Below are positions 24,496 through 30,750 of a DNA stretch of 36,160 nt, in pieces. A program made the position numbers and the translations under genes. How positions within the stretch are numbered: the first letter of the stretch is position 1; each line of letters opens with the position of its first letter. Origin of the DNA: Wenzhouxiangella sp. (GTDB lineage Bacteria; Pseudomonadota; Gammaproteobacteria; Xanthomonadales; Wenzhouxiangellaceae); NCBI GenBank assembly GCA_007135355.1, contig SLJA01000070.1:1-36160 (forward strand). Direction: 5' to 3'. The notes under the pieces were generated by a model. The model saw only the letters and a list, made by a program, of their open reading frames with translations. It did no database searches and was not told where the DNA came from.

Positions 24496-25473
24496 GTGAC
24501 TCAGCAGTTGCTTGAAACCAGGCTAGGCCCGGCTTTCGACCGCCGTTTCCTGTTCATCACCGGCAAGGGTGGGGTGGGCAAAACGCTGATCAGCGCGATG
24601 CTTGCCGTACGGGCGGCTCAGCGCGGTGAGCGTACGCTATGGGTGGAGATGTCGGAAGCGCCGCGCGGCGGTCATTTGTTCGCCGATTTCAGTCCGCGCT
24701 ACCAGCTGGTGCCGGTGCGCGATCACCTGTGGGCCATGAATCTGCGCGTGCAGCCGGCCATCGAGGAGTATCTGGCAGTCGCCTTCAAGGTTCCATTCAT
24801 CACCCGCCTGATTGCCCGCAATACCCTGTTCCAGGTTCTGACCGGCGCCCTGCCTGGCCTGGACTCGCTGATTCCGCTGGGCAAGCTCTGGTACGAGCTG
24901 GGCCGCAAGCGCGGGCGCAAGCCTTACTGGGATCGCATCATTCTGGATGCGCCGGCCACCGGCCATGCACTGGCCATGCTGCGCTTTCCACAGGCCGCGC
25001 TGGACATGGTCAACAGCGGCAATGTGGCCGACCGCTCGCGCGAAATCGATGAAATCCTGAGTGACCAAACGCTGACCAGCCTGATTGCGGTCACCACGCT
25101 GGAGGAGCTACCGGTCGATGAAACCCGGGAGTTGGTCGAACAGGTTCACGCCGAGACGCCTTACCGCTTTGCCGCGGTCGTTTGCAACAGCGTCTTTCCG
25201 GACATCGGCCGCGATCAGGATGAGCGATTCCAGTCCTGGCTGGCCGGTGCTGAAGACGCAGGCCTGATCGACGAGGCGCTGGCCGGCACCGGGGCAAACC
25301 CGGACTGGTTGCGCGCGCGCCTGCAATGGCTGGAGTCGCGCCGGCGTGCCCAGCAGCAATGGCTGGAAGCGCTGGCCCCCTTGTCTGTGCCGCTGGCCCG
25401 CGCGCCGTGGATTCCGGCAGCCAGTGAAGCCGAAGTGCTCGCCGCCCTGGTCGAGGAGTTCAGCGCGGCATGA
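24496..25473 (+). CDS. ArsA/Get3-like ATPase, subunit 1 (with signature lysine)
   Basis: A 325-residue cytoplasmic P-loop ATPase of the ArsA/TRC40 (Get3) group. The deviant Walker A is GKGGVGKT at 23-30 and keeps the signature lysine that reaches the partner's nucleotide. LDAPATGHALAMLRFP at about 151-166 matches the ArsA switch motif D-T-A-P-T-G-H-T. It starts with GTG at 24496. The protein is half the size of classical ArsA, so it must work as a dimer; the next gene overlaps by 4 bases and encodes a likely partner. The arsenite-binding cysteine set of ArsA is not apparent, so arsenite pumping is not supported. Guidance or chaperone roles like Get3 are alternatives. Confidence 0.85.
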   Translation: MTQQLLETRLGPAFDRRFLFITGKGGVGKTLISAMLAVRAAQRGERTLWVEMSEAPRGGHLFADFSPRYQLVPVRDHLWAMNLRVQPAIEEYLAVAFKVPFITRLIARNTLFQVLTGALPGLDSLIPLGKLWYELGRKRGRKPYWDRIILDAPATGHALAMLRFPQAALDMVNSGNVADRSREIDEILSDQTLTSLIAVTTLEELPVDETRELVEQVHAETPYRFAAVVCNSVFPDIGRDQDERFQSWLAGAEDAGLIDEALAGTGANPDWLRARLQWLESRRRAQQQWLEALAPLSVPLARAPWIPAASEAEVLAALVEEFSAA

Positions 25474-26552
25474 TGGCAGATATCATCCAGCGCCATCGCA
25501 TCCTGATTATCGGCGGCAGCGGCGGAGTCGGCAAAACCAGCGTCAGCGCAGCCCTTGGCATCGCCTCGGCACGAGCCGGCTTCCGCACCCTGGTCCTGAC
25601 CATCGATCCGGCCCGCCGCCTGGCCGCCGCGCTGGGCCTTGACGGCATCGGCCCGGAAGCCGTCGAGGTCACACCACAGCTAGAGACGCTCGGCATTCAG
25701 GGCCCCGGTGAGCTGCACGCCATGATGCTGGACGTCAAAAGCACGCTCGATCAGGCGGTCGAGCGCTACGCGTCCAGCCCCGAGCGCCGGGAAGCCATCC
25801 TCGCCAACCGCCTGTACCGCAACATCTCCACCCGCCTGTCCGGCAGCCAGGAATTTGCGGCCATGCAGCGGCTGCAGGAGATCGCCGAATCCGGCGCCTA
25901 CGAGCGCATCATCCTCGATACGCCACCGACCACTCAGGCCTTGGATTTTCTGACCGCGCCGGAACGGCTGCAGGCCTTTTTCGACTCCAGCCTGATGCGG
26001 ATTTTCATCCAGTTTGGCGGCACCGCCGGGCGCGGTTTTTTCCGCATGACCGATGTCTTGTTCAAGACGCTTGAACGACTCACCGGCGCCCATGTGATCC
26101 GCGACATCGGCGAGTTCTTCGAGGTTGCCGAATCCATTCTGGAGCCCTTCAGCCGCCAGGCCCGCCAGGCCCAGGCCCTGCTGCGCCGGGCGGAAACCTC
26201 GTTTGTGATCGTGACCGGTCCGTATCCGCACCAGCTGGTCGATGCCGATCGATTTCGACAAAAACTGTGCGAGATGGAGATCAAGGTCAGTGCACTGATC
26301 GTCAACCGCTGGCTGCCACCGACCCTGGCGCAAAGGCCTCAACGCCAGGCTGCCGTGCACTCGCAGCAACTGGCCAGGCGCATGGCCTTCTGGGCGCTGG
26401 AACTGGAGCATCTGGCCCGAGAGCAGACCGAGTCGATCGATCGGCTCGCCGCCCATTGCCCACAACCAGTCCTGCGACTGGCTGAACAGGAGGGCGATGT
26501 GCACTCGATGGCCGGCCTGGGCCAGCTGGCCAAGCAGTTGGATGCCAGCTGA
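25470..26552 (+). CDS. ArsA/Get3-like ATPase, subunit 2 (signature lysine replaced by Ser)
   Basis: A 360-residue paralogue of the preceding gene, starting at ATG 25470 inside its stop (ATGA). The P-loop reads GGSGGVGKT at 15-23: the position of the signature lysine in GKGGVGKT is Ser, while the Walker A lysine and threonine remain. The switch motif is LDTPPTTQALDFL at about 149-161. The central DSSLMRIFIQFGGTAGRGFF and the following segment have several hydrophobic stretches that could form a substrate groove. Because one partner has the signature lysine and the other lacks it, the pair looks like an obligate asymmetric heterodimer, as in ArsA gene pairs of other bacteria. The target is unknown. 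The next gene converges after 12 bases. Confidence 0.83.
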   Translation: MMADIIQRHRILIIGGSGGVGKTSVSAALGIASARAGFRTLVLTIDPARRLAAALGLDGIGPEAVEVTPQLETLGIQGPGELHAMMLDVKSTLDQAVERYASSPERREAILANRLYRNISTRLSGSQEFAAMQRLQEIAESGAYERIILDTPPTTQALDFLTAPERLQAFFDSSLMRIFIQFGGTAGRGFFRMTDVLFKTLERLTGAHVIRDIGEFFEVAESILEPFSRQARQAQALLRRAETSFVIVTGPYPHQLVDADRFRQKLCEMEIKVSALIVNRWLPPTLAQRPQRQAAVHSQQLARRMAFWALELEHLAREQTESIDRLAAHCPQPVLRLAEQEGDVHSMAGLGQLAKQLDAS

Positions 26553-26564
26553 TGCTAAATGATG

Positions 26565-27455
26565 CTAGATGAGGAAACCCAGCCCCAGCATGACGATGGT
26601 GACCATCAGCGTGGCCACATTCACGCCCAGCCATTGAGTCAGCTCCGGCGTATTATCGGCGTGAATCAGGACCATCCGGCCCAGGACGATGGCTGCCGGC
26701 GCAGGGATCAGCACCAGCAGCGTCATCAGCGGCAACACGCCGGCCAGCACGCCGATCACCGGCATCAGATAGGCCAGCGCCAAAACCACGACGAACAGGC
26801 GGGCCGCGGCCTGTCGACCCATCAGGATGGGCAGATGCAGCCGACCATGGTCACGGTCGGGCTCGAGATCGGGTAGCTGGTTGATCAGCAGCAGGCCGCT
26901 GACCAGGAACAGCGGGGTCAGGGAAGCCCAGACCACGCCCAGACTGTATGCGCCGGTCACCGCGTAGTAGCTGCCGGCGACCATGATGGGACCAAAACCC
27001 AGGCCCGGGGCGAGCAGGCAAAACAAGGGCCGGCGGGTGATCCAGGCAGTGTAGGCCACAACCAGAAAGATCCCAAGCAAACCGGGCAACAATAAACCCA
27101 TGCCGGATTGGGTCAGCAGATAGAGGCCGATCAGCGCGCTGGTGGCCATGGTCGCCAGCCCGGCAGCCAGCACCGCCGGTGCCGCATTCGGCAGCGCCGG
27201 CAAGGCGCCACTGCCGCCGCTGAACGGCGTGCGCTGGGTCGCCAGATCAAGCCCTGAACGAAAGTCGTCCCATTCATTGAGCAGATTGACGGCGGCATGG
27301 GCCAGCACCGCGGCCAACACGATCAGCACGATGGTGGCCAGGTCCGGCGTATGCCCCGCGGCGTGCGCGGCCGCCAGGCCGGGGAACACGCAGACCGGTG
27401 CCAGAATCAAGAAATTGGGACGCGCTGATTGCGCTACGGTGGCGGCGACGCTCAT
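26565..27455 (-). CDS. UbiA-superfamily prenyltransferase, second copy
   Basis: A 296-residue membrane protein with about eight or nine helices. The first Asp-rich motif is NLLNEWDDFRSGLD (about 57-70) and the second is NQLPDLEPDRDHGRLHLP (about 192-209), as in UbiA-superfamily prenyltransferases. It is closer to the MenA side than to ubiquinone UbiA, but it lacks the GPxR signature of the other copy in this window and reads QRTPFSGGSGALP there instead. Acceptor and prenyl donor are unknown. It follows the MtrB-like gene after 60 bases on the same strand and may be the last gene of that operon. A variant quinone or other prenylated redox carrier is possible, by inference only. Confidence 0.78.
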   Translation of the reverse strand: MSVAATVAQSARPNFLILAPVCVFPGLAAAHAAGHTPDLATIVLIVLAAVLAHAAVNLLNEWDDFRSGLDLATQRTPFSGGSGALPALPNAAPAVLAAGLATMATSALIGLYLLTQSGMGLLLPGLLGIFLVVAYTAWITRRPLFCLLAPGLGFGPIMVAGSYYAVTGAYSLGVVWASLTPLFLVSGLLLINQLPDLEPDRDHGRLHLPILMGRQAAARLFVVVLALAYLMPVIGVLAGVLPLMTLLVLIPAPAAIVLGRMVLIHADNTPELTQWLGVNVATLMVTIVMLGLGFLI

Positions 27456-27515
27456 AGCCGCCGATAGTATCCGAAAAGCGGTCGCCGCGAAGGCAACAGC
27501 GATGCGGATGCCCCG

Positions 27516-29615
27516 TCAGTCAAAGCGGTAACGCAACATCATCCGGATCACGTGCACCGTTCGGTCAGGGGAGCGCGTGCCCAGGGCGATATAGTTGGGC
27601 ATGGTGTCCACCTCAACCCCGTCGCGGAAGAAGTCATCGGCGCGGGCGCGGGCGGCGATGTAGCCCAGCGCCAGGCTGAAGCGGTCGCTGAGTTCGCGCT
27701 CGATATCGGCCTCAAAAAGAAACCGTCGCGTCTTGAGATCCGGGAATGGCGGCACATCACCGCGCCTTTCGATCTCGATTTCGCCGTCGGCCTGGGCATA
27801 GGTAAAGCGTAGCGTCCCGCTGCGCCAGTGGCCGGGCAACTGGAGGAACTCGACACGGAGCCCGGTCGTCAGAAACTCGTCATCGGTCAGCGCCCGCCAC
27901 GGTTCACCGATGACATTGTCGGCACCGAGGATTTCCGCCTGCAAGCGTTCGTGAGCAACAAAGGCAGAGGCACTGATCTGGCGGCCAAAAGTCGCCGACA
28001 GGTCTACACCGACGATGCGGTCATTGGCCGAGCTCAGCCCGATCAGGGTATCGGTATAGTTTTCGTCGGCAAACTCGACAAAAACGCCGGCCGAGTAACG
28101 CGGACTGAACGCGTAATCGGCGGCCAAACGGACCAGGTCACGGTCGCGTTCGGCAAAATTGAAGCGTCGCAGGCCCGGGCTGTCCAAAGGATCGATCAGC
28201 GCCGGATCAAGATCATTGGTGCGCCGCTCGCGACTGGCCAGGGCCCGCAGCGTCAGGCGTTCATCGGGGTTGCCGCGAAGACCCAGGCTGACCACGTCCG
28301 TGGTCGCCTCGCTCAGCTCCAGGAAGTCACGGTCGGTAACCTGGCGGCGCGCGCTGGCCGACAGGCTCAATTCACGCGAGAAGCGATAATCGAGACCGGC
28401 CTCGGCGCTGCGGCGCTTGTAGCTGTAGGGCTTGTTGAAGAAGGCCCCGACGACGAAGGTATCGGTGACCACGTTGGGGAACAGATACTGATCGGTGGCG
28501 TTGTCACGCTCGTCATAGCGCAGCACCAGCCGACCGCGCAGACGATCGGTAAAGTGGCCGTTCATGCGCAGATTGGCGATGCGCGTGTTGACCTGACCGT
28601 CCAGACTGGCCGCCGGCAGTGGCGGCACCCGCAGGTTCGAATTGAGGGTCGGGGCCAGGAAGACTTCATCCTGGGTGGCACGGCCGACAGCAACCTGGCC
28701 CGCCATGTTGAAGGACCGGCCCGGGCGCCAGAACCCGGTCATCACGAACTGGTGGAAGGCGTTGTCGGGCGCGCCGCCGATTTCGCCACGGTCGCCTCCG
28801 CGCACGGCCGGAAACGGGTTGTCCCAGCGCACTGAAGTGACGCTGTTGTCAAACAGCGACACCTGGTAGGCGGCCTCCAGCTGCCAGCGGTCGCGCACAT
28901 AGCCGACCGCGGCCTCGATCAGCGTGGTTTCTTCATCCAGCGGAAACACCAGCTCGGTCCCGGTGAACAGAAAGCTGGCACCGAGGCTGAAGTTGCCCTT
29001 GCGTCGGGTGTGCTCGACATCCACTCGGTAGCGCCACGGCGAGGGCGTGGCGACGGCTGCTCCAAGGCTCAGGATTTCTCGCTGGTGCCCCAGATCGATA
29101 CTGCGCAGGTTGGGTCGCAGCAAGGCCATGTCGGCGGTATTGCCCGGGCTGATCCATCCAGGGGGCAAAGTCTGGTTGGTCGTGCCCGCGCCCAAAAAGA
29201 CGCTTTGCCCCTCCTGGAATCCAACCCAGGGAATTTCCTTCCATTCCAAAGCCAGCCGGTAGCGCCCCTGCTGGCCGCCCTCGGCCGACAGCAGGCGGCT
29301 GTCCAGACCGAGCCGCTCGCCGTAGACCAGGACATAGCGCCCATCGGCTTGGCGGTACCACAGATCCCCATCCAGGGCGAGAAACACGCCCTGCTCTTCC
29401 AGCCCACCAAAATTGCCAAAGTCGGCGTGGTCGTCGGAGACATACCCCGGACCGGCCGCCACCTCGCCGGCCAGTCCATCGGCAAAGGGGCAGCGCTCAC
29501 AAACCCAGGCCGAAGTATCCGGCCGCTCGCCCGGAGTGGCCCAAGCCGTAGCCGCCACGCTACCGAGGATACCGGCCGCCGCCAAACCTTTGAATAAATC
29601 CGTCTTGTGGTTCAT
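27516..29615 (-). CDS. mtrB: MtrB/PioB-family outer-membrane beta-barrel
   Basis: A 699-residue exported protein of the MtrB/PioB family. The barrel sheathes a decaheme MtrA-type cytochrome across the outer membrane. The signal sequence covers about 1-27 (LFKGLAAAGILGSVAATAWA). A CxxC pair follows at Cys39 and Cys42 (VCERCPF), as near the N-terminus of Shewanella MtrB, where it is needed for function. The rest is alternating amphipathic strands with the pattern of a large barrel (26 strands in known MtrB), ending MLRYRFD. ATG at 29615 was chosen over the longer frame because GAGGTGA precedes it and it opens the signal peptide. The gene is 19 bases after the MtrA-like gene. Confidence 0.9.
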   Translation of the reverse strand: MNHKTDLFKGLAAAGILGSVAATAWATPGERPDTSAWVCERCPFADGLAGEVAAGPGYVSDDHADFGNFGGLEEQGVFLALDGDLWYRQADGRYVLVYGERLGLDSRLLSAEGGQQGRYRLALEWKEIPWVGFQEGQSVFLGAGTTNQTLPPGWISPGNTADMALLRPNLRSIDLGHQREILSLGAAVATPSPWRYRVDVEHTRRKGNFSLGASFLFTGTELVFPLDEETTLIEAAVGYVRDRWQLEAAYQVSLFDNSVTSVRWDNPFPAVRGGDRGEIGGAPDNAFHQFVMTGFWRPGRSFNMAGQVAVGRATQDEVFLAPTLNSNLRVPPLPAASLDGQVNTRIANLRMNGHFTDRLRGRLVLRYDERDNATDQYLFPNVVTDTFVVGAFFNKPYSYKRRSAEAGLDYRFSRELSLSASARRQVTDRDFLELSEATTDVVSLGLRGNPDERLTLRALASRERRTNDLDPALIDPLDSPGLRRFNFAERDRDLVRLAADYAFSPRYSAGVFVEFADENYTDTLIGLSSANDRIVGVDLSATFGRQISASAFVAHERLQAEILGADNVIGEPWRALTDDEFLTTGLRVEFLQLPGHWRSGTLRFTYAQADGEIEIERRGDVPPFPDLKTRRFLFEADIERELSDRFSLALGYIAARARADDFFRDGVEVDTMPNYIALGTRSPDRTVHVIRMMLRYRFD

Positions 29616-29634
29616 CACGATCACCTCGCCCGGC

Positions 29635-30615
29635 CTAACGCGCCTGCGGGGCACGCCCCGCGGGATGGTTGGAGCCATGCACCCGGGTATGGCAATTCAG
29701 GCAGCTGTCGAGCAGCAGCAGATTGGACGGGTTACTCCCCGGCAACGCGTCACCGGTCTGGGCCACACCAACATGGTTCTCCCGCCCGTGACAGCTCTGA
29801 CACAACAGCGGGGCGCGTCGGGTCAGCATGGCGGGATGGTTGGAGCCATGAGGAACATGGCAATGGGTGCAATCCTCGGCCACCGGCGCGTGTTCCCACA
29901 GGAATGGCCCACGCTTGTCGGCATGGCAGGTGTAGCAGTTCTGGTTGATATTGAGCTGAACCAGCATGGCCTCGTTCGGGGAACCATGCGGGGCGTGGCA
30001 GTCGGCGCAGGCCATCTCTCCGTGGCGCAGCGGGTGGGCAAAGGCCCGTTCGGCCGCCACTTTCTGAGTGATGTGGCAATCCATGCACACGGCGTTCTGC
30101 GTGCCGGCCAGGCTCATCGGATCGCGGCGGGCATGCGATTCATGGCAGTCGGCGCAACCGACCTCATGGCGCTGGTGTTCACTGCCGTCCCAGAATCGAT
30201 GGCCCTGTTCGAGGTGACAGGCGGTGCACATCTCGTTCTGGCGGTCCAGCGACCAGTACGCGTTCTCACCGAAAGCCGGCATGGGTGGCCGCTCACGGCC
30301 GGCCGTAATCGGACCGGCATGGTCGCCGCCCGGGCCGTGGCAGGCCTCGCACTGCAGTTGCCGCGGACCGAACGGCGAGCGCGCATCGGCACGCACCGCA
30401 TGCGGGCCCTGAAACAGGTCCATCAGATGAGCTTCGTCAGCGCCCGAGTGACACCACAGGCATTGCTCGGCGCCGAACTGGGAGTAGCCGGGCATGTCGT
30501 TCCAGCGCGTCTCGGCGGATAGCGGGCCCAGCATCAGAAACGAACTCGACACGATCAGAACAAAAACCAGATGCCGGCGCACCCATGCCGTCGTCCTATG
30601 CCTCAGTCTTGACAA
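29635..30615 (-). CDS. mtrA: MtrA/DmsE/PioA-family periplasmic decaheme cytochrome c
   Basis: A 326-residue protein with a long signal region (cut near LSA-ETR, residue 34) and ten CxxCH motifs beginning at Cys52, 89, 130, 154, 177, 203, 227, 249, 272 and 305. The even spacing and the repeated His-containing segments (CADCHESHARRDPM, CADCHAPHGSP, CHVPHGSNHP) are those of the DmsE/MtrA family, which threads through the MtrB barrel and carries electrons across the outer membrane. It starts with TTG at 30615; a perfect AGGAGG 5 bases before decides this start. The gene lies between the MtrC-like gene (135-base gap with a terminator) and the MtrB-like gene. Confidence 0.93.
   Translation of the reverse strand: MSRLRHRTTAWVRRHLVFVLIVSSSFLMLGPLSAETRWNDMPGYSQFGAEQCLWCHSGADEAHLMDLFQGPHAVRADARSPFGPRQLQCEACHGPGGDHAGPITAGRERPPMPAFGENAYWSLDRQNEMCTACHLEQGHRFWDGSEHQRHEVGCADCHESHARRDPMSLAGTQNAVCMDCHITQKVAAERAFAHPLRHGEMACADCHAPHGSPNEAMLVQLNINQNCYTCHADKRGPFLWEHAPVAEDCTHCHVPHGSNHPAMLTRRAPLLCQSCHGRENHVGVAQTGDALPGSNPSNLLLLDSCLNCHTRVHGSNHPAGRAPQAR
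29660..29850. repeat. 20-base direct repeat within the mtrA-like gene
   Basis: The string GCGGGATGGTTGGAGCCATG occurs at 29660-29679 and again, identical, at 29831-29850. Both copies encode HGSNHPA on the minus strand, in the distal heme regions near residues 255-262 and 313-319. It reflects internal repetition of the cytochrome and could allow slippage or recombination. Confidence 0.9.
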
Positions 30616-30620
30616 AACCG

Positions 30621-30626
30621 CCTCCT
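30621..30626 (-). promoter_or_regulatory. Strong ribosome-binding site for a TTG start
   Basis: Minus-strand AGGAGG (30626-30621) lies 5 bases before TTG at 30615-30613. It is a perfect Shine-Dalgarno match and is what supports the rare start codon of the decaheme MtrA-like gene; no nearby ATG gives a signal peptide. Confidence 0.85.
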
Positions 30627-30652
30627 GCCCTGGTGGTTAATCGTTGTGCAAG

Positions 30653-30689
30653 AAAAAAGGGCCTGTCGGCTGAGTCAGCGGACAGGCCC
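30653..30689 (-). terminator. Rho-independent terminator between mtrC-like and mtrA-like genes
   Basis: In the minus-strand direction a long hairpin is followed by six T residues. The outer stem is 9 bp (30681-30689 with 30659-30667, GGGCCTGTC/GACAGGCCC). An inner 5-bp stem (GCTGA/TCAGC) is separated from it by a G opposite G. This is the strongest terminator in the window, and it sits inside what would otherwise be one operon. Confidence 0.9.
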
Positions 30690-30713
30690 GAATCAGAAAT
30701 CGTCCCATCGGCA

Positions 30714-30737
30714 CCGGGGCGGCAGGCGCCGCCCCGG
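30714..30737 (-). other. Perfect 10-bp hairpin just after the mtrC-like stop
   Basis: CCGGGGCGGC / GCCGCCCCGG pair perfectly around a 4-base loop (30714-30723 with 30728-30737), 13 bases after the stop codon. No T-run follows in the sense direction, so it is not itself a terminator; it may protect the 3' end of the mtrC-like mRNA or assist the terminator that follows. Confidence 0.7.
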
Positions 30738-30750
30738 CCACAGGCTTTGG

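Noticed and set aside
24496..26552. Arsenic-resistance ATPase (ArsA of an arsenite pump).
   Set aside because: No ArsB, ArsD, ArsR or Acr3 gene is near and the arsenite-binding cysteines are not apparent; the pair is only ArsA/Get3-like.
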